A program made the translations under genes and the position numbers. The notes beneath the pieces are model-generated. The model did not search any database and was not told where the DNA came from. It saw only the letters and a list, made by a program, of their open reading frames with translations. This document shows positions 17,595 through 25,633 of a stretch of 64,000 nt of DNA, in pieces; positions within the stretch are counted from its first letter, which is position 1; every line of letters begins with the position of its first letter. Source of the stretch: Flavobacterium psychrophilum (GTDB taxonomy: Bacteria > Bacteroidota > Bacteroidia > Flavobacteriales > Flavobacteriaceae); assembly GCA_943325515.2 (NCBI GenBank), contig CALPPS020000001.1:9411-73410 (forward strand), in the 5' to 3' direction.

Positions 17595-18263
17595 TTGAAA
17601 AGAGAAATTATTCAAACAAATGATGGTTCAACCACAATACATTTGCCAGAATGGAACGAAAGTTATCATTCTAAGCACGGTGCCATACAAGAAGCATATC
17701 ATGTATTCATAAAAAATGGGTTTTCCCTTTTTCAAGGGAAGCCCATTTCTATTTTAGAAATTGGATTTGGAACTGGGTTGAATGCTTTTATCACTCATTT
17801 AGAAGCAAACAAGAATAATCAAATTATAGATTATGTTGGAGTAGAAGCATATCCAGTTGCTATTGAGGAAGCATTTAAAATGAATTTTGCAAATGAAATT
17901 GACAATAAAAAAGCCAATGTCTTCGATCAAATGCATGAATGTGAATGGGAAATTAAAAATACTATTTCTAAAAATTTCACTTTAATAAAACGAAAACAAT
18001 TTTTTCAAGACATCAATGATGTAGAGGCTTTTGATTTAATCTATTTTGATGCTTTTGGTTATAGAGTGCAACCAGAATTATGGTCAGAAGAAATCTTTTT
18101 GAAAATGTATAATGCTTTGAAGTCAAATGGAGTTCTAGTAACCTATGCGTGTAGAACTTCTATAAAAAAAGCTATGTTAGTAGCTGGATTTTCTATCGAA
18201 AAATTACCCGGCGCGCCAGGAAAGAGAGAGATGTTACGTGCTACTAAAGGAATTTTAAAATAA
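17595..18263 (+). CDS. mnmD: tRNA mnm5s2U34 methyltransferase MnmD
   Basis: A 222-residue SAM-dependent methyltransferase of the MnmD type, the stand-alone homologue of the MnmC C-domain. It shows LPEWNESYHSKHGAIQEAYH near the N terminus, the SAM motif ILEIGFGTGLNAF (about 50-62), and LIYFDAFGYRVQPELWSEEIF (shown in two overlapping parts around 148-168). It makes the last methylation in 5-methylaminomethyl-2-thiouridine at the wobble position of tRNAs. The start is TTG, 2 bases after the previous stop, which suggests translational coupling. No FAD domain is fused, as usual in Bacteroidota. Confidence 0.88.
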   Translation: MKREIIQTNDGSTTIHLPEWNESYHSKHGAIQEAYHVFIKNGFSLFQGKPISILEIGFGTGLNAFITHLEANKNNQIIDYVGVEAYPVAIEEAFKMNFANEIDNKKANVFDQMHECEWEIKNTISKNFTLIKRKQFFQDINDVEAFDLIYFDAFGYRVQPELWSEEIFLKMYNALKSNGVLVTYACRTSIKKAMLVAGFSIEKLPGAPGKREMLRATKGILK

Positions 18264-18364
18264 TATTTCAAAAAGATTATTTTAACTTAAATTTTTAAAA
18301 ACTATTATATTTAAAAATTAAATTTCCTTCTTACTATTTATCCACATTAATTAATTATAATTTT

Positions 18365-18546
18365 ATGTCTAAAACCATGTTAGACCCTACCAAGTCAGTT
18401 TTAAAAAGAGTGAGTTTTGATTCCATTCTTTTTGCTAAAGAATTAAAAAAGGCATTAAAAACTTGTTGCCGTATCAAATTGAACTATTAAAAAAATGGCT
18501 TCAGTTCTTTACGAGTCAACATCCTGAATTGAGACAATGTTTATAA
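18365..18546 (+). pseudogene. Frameshifted small protein gene (60-residue reading)
   Basis: From ATG 18365 the frame reads MSKTMLDPTKSVLKRVSFDS, then ILFAKELKKALK, then departs and stops after 41 residues. Adding one A to the A5 run at 18457-18461 restores NLLPYQIELLKKWLQFF and TSQHPELRQCL with a stop at 18544-18546. That gives about 60 residues resembling small flavobacterial proteins that begin with a VSFD...LFxKEL...KAL pattern. The sequence is coding-like on both sides of the shift, so this is a broken gene, a programmed slip or a sequencing error in a homopolymer. The family's function is unknown. Confidence 0.6.
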
Positions 18547-18616
18547 AGTTGTTAATTAGGAAATCTTATTTTTTAGTTTGTTTTTTAAGAAATAAAGAGG
18601 TGATGTAAAACCTTTT

Positions 18617-19558
18617 TTATTTTTTTTGTAGTGGACTAATGATTTGTACATTTTGAAAAGCAATTGCTCCTCTAACTACACCAGTAATAGTATTTCTTAG
18701 TGCATCTATAATATGAATTTTTAATTCATTTTTAGGGAAAATTAAACTTACTTCTCTGGCTGGTTTAGGTTCTACAAAATGCTTCAGTTTTAATTTGTCT
18801 TTTTCATTTAAGTTTAACGTATGAAGATAGGGAAGAAGTGTAGTTCCTAAACCTTCATCTGCTAGTTTAACTAATGTTTCAAAGCTACCGCTTTCTATTT
18901 GAAAATGATTTTTATCGTTTTTATTTTGATTTTTGCATAAATTCAAAATTCCATCTCTAAAGCAATGTCCATCTTGCAATAATAAAATTTCATCAATATT
19001 TAAATCATCAATCTCAATTTCTGATTTATGAAAAGAGCTATGATTTTCTGGAATGTAAGCAACAAAAGGTTCAAAGTATAGCACAATTTCTTTTATATTT
19101 TCTTCTTCCAAAGGAGTTGATGCAATAGCGGCATCAAGGTGACCATTTTTTAATTTTTCTATAATATCATTGGTATTCAACTCTTCAATAATGAGTTTTA
19201 CTTTTGGGTATTTTTTGATAAAATTATTCAAGAACATTGGCAAAAGAGTAGGCATAATTGTTGGTATAATTCCTAAACGAAATTCTCCTCCAATAAAACC
19301 TTTTTGTTGGTCAACTATGTCTTGAATTCTATCGGCTTCATTAACAATATTTTTGGATTGATTGACAATTTTTTGACCTATCTCAGTTAGCTGAATTGGT
19401 TTTTTTGTTCTATCAAAAATTTGAATGTCTAATTCTTCTTCAATTTTTTGAATTTGCATACTCAATGTTGGTTGGGTTACAAAACATTTTTCGGCTGCTA
19501 ATGTGAAGTTCTTGTGTTCAGCAACTGCTAAAACATATTTTAATTGTGTAATAGTCAT
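18617..19558 (-). CDS. oxyR: OxyR, LysR-type peroxide-sensing regulator
   Basis: 313 residues: a LysR winged helix-turn-helix (1-60, with FTLAAEKCFVTQPTLSMQIQ) and a periplasmic-binding-protein-like effector domain. Two cysteines in DGHCFRDGILNLC fall at residues 199 and 208, the same numbers as the redox pair C199/C208 of E. coli OxyR. The protein should therefore form the regulatory disulfide on H2O2 exposure and activate peroxide defence. It is a single gene, divergent from a small membrane protein, with a clear TATATTTG box 19 bases upstream. No catalase or Dps gene lies in the window. Confidence 0.93.
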   Translation of the reverse strand: MTITQLKYVLAVAEHKNFTLAAEKCFVTQPTLSMQIQKIEEELDIQIFDRTKKPIQLTEIGQKIVNQSKNIVNEADRIQDIVDQQKGFIGGEFRLGIIPTIMPTLLPMFLNNFIKKYPKVKLIIEELNTNDIIEKLKNGHLDAAIASTPLEEENIKEIVLYFEPFVAYIPENHSSFHKSEIEIDDLNIDEILLLQDGHCFRDGILNLCKNQNKNDKNHFQIESGSFETLVKLADEGLGTTLLPYLHTLNLNEKDKLKLKHFVEPKPAREVSLIFPKNELKIHIIDALRNTITGVVRGAIAFQNVQIISPLQKK

Positions 19559-19577
19559 GGTATAGTATTTACTGATG

Positions 19578-19585
19578 CAAATATA
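19578..19585 (-). promoter_or_regulatory. -7 box of oxyR
   Basis: The minus strand reads TATATTTG followed by C, an ideal TAnnTTTG match 19 bases before the oxyR start. LysR regulators usually act on divergent promoters, so OxyR itself may bind in 19559-19662. Confidence 0.55.
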
Positions 19586-19650
19586 AAAACTATAAGATTA
19601 TCTTATTGTTAATAAATTTAAAAATAGCATATATTTAACAGCGAAAAAAC

Positions 19651-19658
19651 TATTTTTG
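19651..19658 (+). promoter_or_regulatory. -7 box abutting the small membrane protein start
   Basis: TATTTTTG is followed by only four bases and then the ATG at 19663. Transcription would begin at or next to the start codon, giving a leaderless mRNA. Confidence 0.45.
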
Positions 19659-19662
19659 CTAA

Positions 19663-19950
19663 ATGATTTTAGTTGCAAGATTATTATTATTGCTGTTTAT
19701 TACTTTTCTATCATTGCCAACGGTAATTTCTTTGATAGAAAATAAAACAGATATTTCTGCACTTTATAGCTTTTCAGAAGAAGAAACTAATAAAGATATA
19801 AAAGAAATCAAAGCTGATTTTACTAATTCTTTTGTTTCGATTACTTCAAACTTTGAGCAAATAATAAATCCTGAAATTATTTCGGAAAATTTATCAAAAC
19901 ATGATACTATTTTAGAAGAAATATTCTCACCTCCACCCGAATTAATTTAG
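19663..19950 (+). CDS. Small exported or single-span hypothetical protein
   Basis: 95 residues with an N-terminal hydrophobic segment (about 2-24, LVARLLLLLFITFLSLP) and an acidic, Ser/Thr-rich remainder ending in FSPPPELI. It is probably membrane-anchored with its C terminus outside. It is 70 bases upstream of the SulP gene on the same strand, divergent from oxyR. I recognise no family. The frame and residue usage look genuine. Confidence 0.55.
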   Translation: MILVARLLLLLFITFLSLPTVISLIENKTDISALYSFSEEETNKDIKEIKADFTNSFVSITSNFEQIINPEIISENLSKHDTILEEIFSPPPELI

Positions 19951-20020
19951 TACAAACTTGGCTTTTTTTTAATATCTACATAATATAGATATACAATTTT
20001 TGTAATTAATTTTTTCAAGT

Positions 20021-21679
20021 ATGACAAAAAAAATCAATCTTTTTGCTGACCTTAAATCTGACTTTGCCTCAGGTTTAGTGGTTTTTCTAGTGGCTTTACC
20101 ATTATGTCTCGGAATTGCATTAGCAAGTGGAGCACCCTTATTTTCAGGTATTATTTCGGGAGTTATTGGAGGAATTGTTGTTGGGTATTTAAGTAAATCG
20201 CATCTTAGTGTTTCAGGACCAGCCGCTGGTTTAACTGCTATCGTATTAGTAGCTATTACAGATTTAGATTCTTTCAATTCTTTTCTTTTGGCAGTTTTAA
20301 TAGCTGGTATTATTCAACTGGCACTAGGTTTTATTAAAGCAGGTAGCATTTCAAATTACTTTCCAACAAATGTTATTGAAGGAATGTTGGCAGGAATAGG
20401 AGTGATTATTTTCTTGAAACAAATTCCTCATGCAGTTGGTTATGATAATGATTTTGAAGGAGATGAATCGTTTTTACAAACAGAAGGTCACAACACATTT
20501 TCCGACTTGTTTTCAGTTTTCAATCATATTCAATTAGGTTCGGTTGTAATTACCTTAGTTTCTATAGCAATTTTGATTGCTTGGACAAAAGTTGATTTTT
20601 TAAAGAAAATGAAATTGGTTCCAGCGGCTTTAATTGCTGTTATTGTCGGAATTCTATTGAATGAATTTTTTATTCAATCGGGAAGTAGCTTGGCAATCAC
20701 AAGCGAACATTTAGTAAGTTTACCAGTCCCAAAAACTTTTGCAGAACTTAAAAATATATTTGTGACACCTGATTTTACTGCTATCACCAACAGTAAAGTA
20801 TGGATTGTTGCTTTCACGATTGCAGTTGTGGCTTCTATCGAAACCTTACTTTGTATTGAAGCAGCCGATAGAATGGATGAGCAGAAACGTTATACGGATA
20901 CTAATGCAGAATTAAAAGCTCAAGGAATAGGAAATATTTTAAGTTCTCTTTTAGGTGGTTTACCAATGACATCTGTCGTAGTGAGAACTTCTGCAAATAA
21001 AAATGCTGGCGCAAAGTCTAAAATGTCCGCTATTATTCATGGTATTTTATTATTGGTTAGTGTATTGGCAATTCCAACACTTTTGAATAAAATTCCGTTA
21101 GCAACATTAGCGGCTATATTATTATTAATTGGGTATAAATTAGCCAATCCTAAAATAATTAAGCATTTTTGGAATAAAGGAAAATACCAGTTTGTGCCTT
21201 TTATTGCCACTTTTATGGCGGTAATCTTTACAGATTTATTAAAAGGGGTAACATTGGGAATAATCATCAGTATTATTTTTGTTTTGAAAGGGAATATGAA
21301 AAGAGCTTACAGTTTTAGAAAAGAAGAGTATCATGAAGGAGATATTATTCATATTGATTTAGCACAAGAGGTTTCTTTTTTGAATAAAGCCGCAATAAAA
21401 ACTACTTTAAATGAAATCCCTTCAAATTCTAAACTTGTAATCAACGCAACGGATACCGTCTATATTGCTCATGATGTTTTAGATTTAATTAAGGAGTTTG
21501 AAAAGATAAAATCAAAAGAGTTAAACATTAACACTAAATTAGTTGGCTTTAAAAACGCCTATGATTTAAAAAACACTGATGGTTATAAAAACAAAGTTAC
21601 TATTGAACAACGTTACAATGTGATGAAACGAAAAATGGAAGTAATTAAAAATAAGGAAATAATATTTAAAGAAGAATAA
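20021..21679 (+). CDS. SulP-family anion (probable bicarbonate) transporter
   Basis: 552 residues with 10 to 12 membrane segments over the first 420. The SulP pattern is clear: DFASGLVVFLVALPLCLGIA near residue 15, the SxxGPA motif in HLSVSGPAAGLTAI, and LGGLPMTSVVVRTSAN around 315. A C-terminal STAS-like domain follows (about 440-530, IIHIDLAQEVSFLNKAAI). SulP proteins carry sulfate, bicarbonate or other anions. The beta-carbonic anhydrase gene 2 bases downstream argues for bicarbonate, as in other bacterial SulP-CA pairs. This is inference; the sequence alone does not set specificity. Confidence 0.88.
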   Translation: MTKKINLFADLKSDFASGLVVFLVALPLCLGIALASGAPLFSGIISGVIGGIVVGYLSKSHLSVSGPAAGLTAIVLVAITDLDSFNSFLLAVLIAGIIQLALGFIKAGSISNYFPTNVIEGMLAGIGVIIFLKQIPHAVGYDNDFEGDESFLQTEGHNTFSDLFSVFNHIQLGSVVITLVSIAILIAWTKVDFLKKMKLVPAALIAVIVGILLNEFFIQSGSSLAITSEHLVSLPVPKTFAELKNIFVTPDFTAITNSKVWIVAFTIAVVASIETLLCIEAADRMDEQKRYTDTNAELKAQGIGNILSSLLGGLPMTSVVVRTSANKNAGAKSKMSAIIHGILLLVSVLAIPTLLNKIPLATLAAILLLIGYKLANPKIIKHFWNKGKYQFVPFIATFMAVIFTDLLKGVTLGIIISIIFVLKGNMKRAYSFRKEEYHEGDIIHIDLAQEVSFLNKAAIKTTLNEIPSNSKLVINATDTVYIAHDVLDLIKEFEKIKSKELNINTKLVGFKNAYDLKNTDGYKNKVTIEQRYNVMKRKMEVIKNKEIIFKEE

Positions 21680-21681
21680 TT

Positions 21682-22326
21682 ATGAGTGCTGAATTTTATA
21701 AAAAAATACTAGATAATAATAAAAAGTGGGTTGAAAGCCAATTGGCTATTGATAATGAATATTTTAAAGATTTAGCTAAAGGGCAACAACCACCTTTGCT
21801 TTGGATTGGCTGTTCAGACAGTCGTGTGCCTGCCAATGAAATAATAGGAGCAAAGCCAGGTGAAGTTTTTGTACATAGAAATATTGCCAATATGGTTATT
21901 CATAGTGATATGAATATGCTAAGCGTATTGGATTATGCGGTGAATGTTTTAAAAGTTAAGCACGTTATTGTTTGCGGACATTATGGTTGTGGTGGTGTAA
22001 AAGCGGCTATGGGAAATCAATCAATTGGATTAATAGACAACTGGATTCGTCATATTAAAGATGTATATCGTTTGCACGAAGACTACCTAAATTCGTTTGA
22101 AAATGAAGAGGATAGATTCAATAAATTTGTTGAAATTAATGTCCAAGAACAAGTTTTTGATTTAGCAAAAACTTCAATTGTACAAGGAGCATGGCGTAAC
22201 GGACAAGATTTAACCCTACACGGTTGGACCTATGGATTAAATTCAGGTTATGTTACCGATTTAGGTGTGAACATGAGTTCAAATAATGAACTTGATGAAG
22301 TTTATCGTCTCAAGTTTTCTAATTAA
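21682..22326 (+). CDS. Beta-class carbonic anhydrase
   Basis: 214 residues. The zinc site is intact: Cys44 with Asp46 and Arg48 in GCSDSRVPANEI, then His100 and Cys103 in CGHYGCGGVKAAM. The enzyme interconverts CO2 and bicarbonate in the cytosol. It starts 2 bases after the SulP stop codon and is surely co-transcribed with it. Its role is probably to balance imported bicarbonate with CO2 for carboxylases. Its stop faces the sbtA stop, 6 bases away. Confidence 0.95.
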   Translation: MSAEFYKKILDNNKKWVESQLAIDNEYFKDLAKGQQPPLLWIGCSDSRVPANEIIGAKPGEVFVHRNIANMVIHSDMNMLSVLDYAVNVLKVKHVIVCGHYGCGGVKAAMGNQSIGLIDNWIRHIKDVYRLHEDYLNSFENEEDRFNKFVEINVQEQVFDLAKTSIVQGAWRNGQDLTLHGWTYGLNSGYVTDLGVNMSSNNELDEVYRLKFSN

Positions 22327-22332
22327 ATTTCT

Positions 22333-23295
22333 TTAACAACAAAGTATGATACTAAGATAGATTGGCATTCCAAAAGTGATATTGAAAGGAAAAGTAATTG
22401 CTAAAGCCATTGGTAAAAACAATCCAGGATTTGCTTTTGGAGCCACTATTTTCATTGCCGCTGGAACTGCAATATAGGAAGCACTTGCTGCTAGTATTGC
22501 AAATATAAACCTATTGCCAATTTCATCAGTCACAAATTGGCTGAGTACTGCAACGATGCATCCGTTTAGCAAGGGAACTATAATTGCAAAAAATACCGGA
22601 AACCAACCACTTTTAAAGAAAAAATCTAATTTTTTTCCACTGACTATTCCCATGTCTAGTAAGAATATTGCTAGAAATCCTTTAAAAATATCAGTTGTAA
22701 AAGGTTTTATTCCCATAGCTTGTTGGTCGCTTGCTAAAAATCCTATTACTAAACTTCCTAGAATAAGTAGTACACTTCCATTTGTAAACGAATGATTTAT
22801 TACTGAACTAATTTTGGTTTTTATGACATCAATTTTATTAAACAATTTCATAAGTATGACACCAATAATAATTGCTGGTGCTTCCATCAATGCCATGATG
22901 GCAACCATATATCCACTGAAAGAATACTTTTGAATTTCTAAAAATGAAATTGCTGTAACAAAAGTAACGGCACTTACTGATCCGTAGGCAGCAGCTATTG
23001 CGCCTGAATTTTCAACACTGAATTTTCTTTTGAGTAAAAAAAAACAATATATAGGAATAATTATAGCTATGAATACTCCAAAGATTGCAGACCAAATAAT
23101 TTCAAAATCAAAATGACTATGTGCTAATTCCTGTCCGCCTTTGAACCCTATTGAGAATAAAAGATATAGCGAAATAAATTTAGAGGAATTAGGAGGGATT
23201 TCTAAATCACTTTTTAACCGTGTGGCAATAATTCCCAACAAAAAAAATAAAAGAGCAGGATTTGTTAAATTATCTAAAAGTAAATCTAAATTCAT
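22333..23295 (-). CDS. sbtA: SbtA-type sodium-dependent bicarbonate permease
   Basis: 320 residues with about 10 hydrophobic segments in two inverted halves. The N-terminal region (NPALLFFLLGIIATRLKSDL, LYLLFSIGFKGGQEL), the central AAAYGSVSAVTFVTAISF and the C-terminal ASASYIAVPAAMKI are typical of the SbtA/DUF897 family, best known from cyanobacterial high-affinity HCO3-/Na+ symport. No SbtB (PII-like) gene follows. It is the last gene of a tight seven-gene run and is convergent with the SulP-carbonic anhydrase pair. Together they make a local inorganic-carbon uptake set. I am sure of the family; transport in this organism is inferred. Confidence 0.88.
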   Translation of the reverse strand: MNLDLLLDNLTNPALLFFLLGIIATRLKSDLEIPPNSSKFISLYLLFSIGFKGGQELAHSHFDFEIIWSAIFGVFIAIIIPIYCFFLLKRKFSVENSGAIAAAYGSVSAVTFVTAISFLEIQKYSFSGYMVAIMALMEAPAIIIGVILMKLFNKIDVIKTKISSVINHSFTNGSVLLILGSLVIGFLASDQQAMGIKPFTTDIFKGFLAIFLLDMGIVSGKKLDFFFKSGWFPVFFAIIVPLLNGCIVAVLSQFVTDEIGNRFIFAILAASASYIAVPAAMKIVAPKANPGLFLPMALAITFPFNITFGMPIYLSIILCC

Positions 23296-23298
23296 ATA

Positions 23299-24249
23299 TT
23301 AATTTTTTGTGGCACGTTCTAGTCGATCATTAATTGATTTTCCTAAATCAATATCGGGAAATCGTTCGGCAACTAGTACGTCCAATCCCAATTTATCCAA
23401 ACGATGCATGGCGGCATAAAGGTTTGAAGCTGCTTCTTTAAAGTTACTGTTGTTTGATAAAAGTTCTTGATGAATAAATTCTTGATTTTCTATCTTTTGG
23501 TTAAACAACAAAACTCCAATTTTTTTATTTGGATGTTTTTTCAAAAATTGATTAACATCTGTTTCCAAAAAAGTTTTGGTCTTTGGGGCATAATGTTTGG
23601 ACATCATACCTGGTGCTTCTGGTGAAATATCGTTGTTGGTTTTAATTTTTATCTTGCCAATTACATTTTCTATTTCTTCTAATGTTATAGAACCCAATCG
23701 GTATAATACTGGTTCGTCAAGTTCAAAACCAATAATAGTAGATTCAATTCCGTTTTGACAAATCCCACCATCCAAAACCAGTGGAACTTTTTCTTTAAAA
23801 TAATCAGTCACATGTTTTGCTTCCGTTGGACTTATTGTTCCAAAAGGATTTGCACTTGGCGCTGCAAGAGGAAAATCTATTGAATTTAAAAGCGCTAAAG
23901 TAAGTGGGTGATTTGGCATTCTAACGGCAACTGTATCTTTTTGAGCTGTAACAATAGCTGGAATACTATCTTTCTTGGGTAAAATTAAAGTCAGTGAACC
24001 TGGCCAAAAATGGTTAGCAAGTAATACCGCTTTTGGTGGCACATATTTAACTAAAGTATTTAAATAATCAATTGATTTGATGTGAACAATCAAAGGATTA
24101 AATAACGGTCTTCCTTTTATCTCAAATATTTTTATAATTGCTTTTTCATCAAAAGCATTGGCCGCTAAACCGTAAACAGTTTCTGTTGGTATGGCTATAA
24201 CATTTCCGTCCTTTAATAATGTGGCAGCTTTTAATATTGTTTCTTTCAT
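23299..24249 (-). CDS. tsaC: Threonylcarbamoyl-AMP synthase (Sua5 type)
   Basis: 316 residues: a YrdC/Sua5 catalytic domain (1-200) with VIAIPTETVYGLAANA, KGRPLFNPLIVH and the LAAPSANPFGTISPT motif, a linker with EAPGMMSKHYAPK, and a small C-terminal Sua5 domain. The length marks the two-domain Sua5 form rather than short TsaC. The enzyme makes threonylcarbamoyl-AMP from Thr, bicarbonate and ATP for the universal t6A37 tRNA modification. It lies 3 bases from both neighbours in the minus-strand run. Bicarbonate is its substrate and sbtA is the next gene, which may be only coincidence. Confidence 0.92.
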   Translation of the reverse strand: MKETILKAATLLKDGNVIAIPTETVYGLAANAFDEKAIIKIFEIKGRPLFNPLIVHIKSIDYLNTLVKYVPPKAVLLANHFWPGSLTLILPKKDSIPAIVTAQKDTVAVRMPNHPLTLALLNSIDFPLAAPSANPFGTISPTEAKHVTDYFKEKVPLVLDGGICQNGIESTIIGFELDEPVLYRLGSITLEEIENVIGKIKIKTNNDISPEAPGMMSKHYAPKTKTFLETDVNQFLKKHPNKKIGVLLFNQKIENQEFIHQELLSNNSNFKEAASNLYAAMHRLDKLGLDVLVAERFPDIDLGKSINDRLERATKN

Positions 24250-24252
24250 TTT

Positions 24253-25095
24253 TTATGGGTTACAATAATCGCAATACATTGGGTCTTCTGTCTTCTTCTC
24301 ATTTGGAAACATTTTTTCTTGTTCAAAGTCACATTTTTTACATTTATAAAGATGTGATTTTGCAGAATTTGTTGGCGAACCACACCATTCACATGGTAAA
24401 CCTGATTTGATATTTACTATACCAAACCCAGGTGTATTGCATTGTGGGCACGTAGATTTTATTTTATCAACTAGTTTTTGAGTTGCTTTTTCTATAACCT
24501 TCATCCGTGTTGGATTATACATAGCTCGCATATCGGTTTCTGCAACAACTTGGGAATTATTAGCCGAAAGTTTATGAAAACACTCTTTTAATAACTCCCA
24601 GGATTGAATCCCTTTTACAACGGTAGGAACTTCTTCCTCAGTAATTTTTAAAATTACTGCGTGTTCTGGGAACCCAACTGTTTTTACTAAATTAACCAAA
24701 TTTTGAAAACATGTAACAGTTGTTGCATTAAAGTTAGTATCGAGACTTAACTCTCGCACTATAATTTCTAGATTATTTTTTTTATCAATAAAAAGTAATA
24801 ACTCATCATCCGCATGTGCCATAAAAATTGTTGGATGTGGTCCAAACGAACCTTCACTAGCGATGCCTAAATCACAATGGGTATTTTCCATTGCTAGTAG
24901 ACACTTTTTTCTGACGGTTGTTAATGCATCTTCTTTTCTCTCAATCTCACCTGTAAAAGTTCCCAGCGTATCAGTATCAAAATCTTCAGGAACAAAACAT
25001 TGCACGCCTAAATGCTTTTCAAGTAACGGAGCAATTACGCTTTCTTTTTTATGCTTGGTTGCAATGACTAATCTTCTTCCTTTGAAAATATCCAA
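24253..25095 (-). CDS. DUF6671 family protein with C-terminal zinc ribbons
   Basis: 280 residues. The N-terminal 200 residues (GRRLVIATKHKKESVIAPLL, DLGIASEGSFGPHP) are typical of DUF6671, whose function is unknown. The C-terminal 70 residues hold four CxxC pairs (CPQC, CEWC, CKKC, CDYC), enough for two zinc ribbons. Zinc ribbons point to nucleic acid or protein contacts. It is the fifth of seven tightly spaced minus-strand genes, 3 bases from the Sua5 gene. Confidence 0.75.
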   Translation of the reverse strand: MDIFKGRRLVIATKHKKESVIAPLLEKHLGVQCFVPEDFDTDTLGTFTGEIERKEDALTTVRKKCLLAMENTHCDLGIASEGSFGPHPTIFMAHADDELLLFIDKKNNLEIIVRELSLDTNFNATTVTCFQNLVNLVKTVGFPEHAVILKITEEEVPTVVKGIQSWELLKECFHKLSANNSQVVAETDMRAMYNPTRMKVIEKATQKLVDKIKSTCPQCNTPGFGIVNIKSGLPCEWCGSPTNSAKSHLYKCKKCDFEQEKMFPNEKKTEDPMYCDYCNP

Positions 25096-25105
25096 ATCTA
25101 ATATG

Positions 25106-25378
25106 TTATATGAACTCTATAGTAATGTCACCATTAATTTTTAACCTCTTTCCATTTCTATCACTTTCTTTAAGAAGCTTGTTGATATCCTCAAGAGATG
25201 AAGTTAATACTGATATTCTTCGTTTTGATATTTCACAATCTTCATTGTTTTTAACAAATTCACTAAAGGCATTAAGGTTATGAAAATTGATTTTGCTATT
25301 TATTACTGACATTAAAACTGTTTTTGCATCCTGAGATGAAAAATTACCTTCTATTAACTTAAACTGATATGTATCCAT
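25106..25378 (-). CDS. Small helical protein, paralogue of the next gene upstream
   Basis: 90 residues. I recognise no family. It starts MDTYQFKLIEGNFSSQDA and continues with a predicted helix-loop-helix of charged residues (CEISKRRISVLTSSLEDINKL). It aligns over most of its length with the protein at 25383-25622: FKLIEGNFSSQDA against LQLLNDTFSTNES, INSKINFHNLNAFS against FQVKIKFHEDKIKIS, and NNEDCEISKRRISVL against NEEDVKMREKKIKFL. It lies in the isocitrate dehydrogenase-sbtA run. The pair may form a heterodimer. Confidence 0.6.
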   Translation of the reverse strand: MDTYQFKLIEGNFSSQDAKTVLMSVINSKINFHNLNAFSEFVKNNEDCEISKRRISVLTSSLEDINKLLKESDRNGKRLKINGDITIEFI

Positions 25379-25382
25379 TTAT

Positions 25383-25622
25383 TTATAAAATTATTTGACT
25401 ACTTAACGAAATATACCCCGATTTTGCACTAATGAATTGCCTTGCAGCGGCTAATTCATTTTGTAAAAATTTAATTTTTTTTTCTCTCATTTTTACGTCT
25501 TCCTCATTATGAGATATTTTAATTTTATCCTCGTGAAACTTAATTTTTACTTGAAATAATTGATTTATAATTTCTATCGATTCATTAGTCGAAAAAGTAT
25601 CATTTAATAATTGTAGTTCCAT
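25383..25622 (-). CDS. Small helical protein, tandem paralogue
   Basis: 79 residues, starting MELQLLNDTFSTNESIEI, with a probable coiled coil in the centre (KMREKKIKFLQNELAAARQF). It resembles the next protein (25106-25378), so the two arose by tandem duplication. There is no signal peptide or membrane segment, so it should be cytosolic. Gaps are 11 bases to the isocitrate dehydrogenase gene and 4 bases to the paralogue. Function unknown. Confidence 0.6.
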   Translation of the reverse strand: MELQLLNDTFSTNESIEIINQLFQVKIKFHEDKIKISHNEEDVKMREKKIKFLQNELAAARQFISAKSGYISLSSQIIL

Positions 25623-25633
25623 AATAGTTTTAT

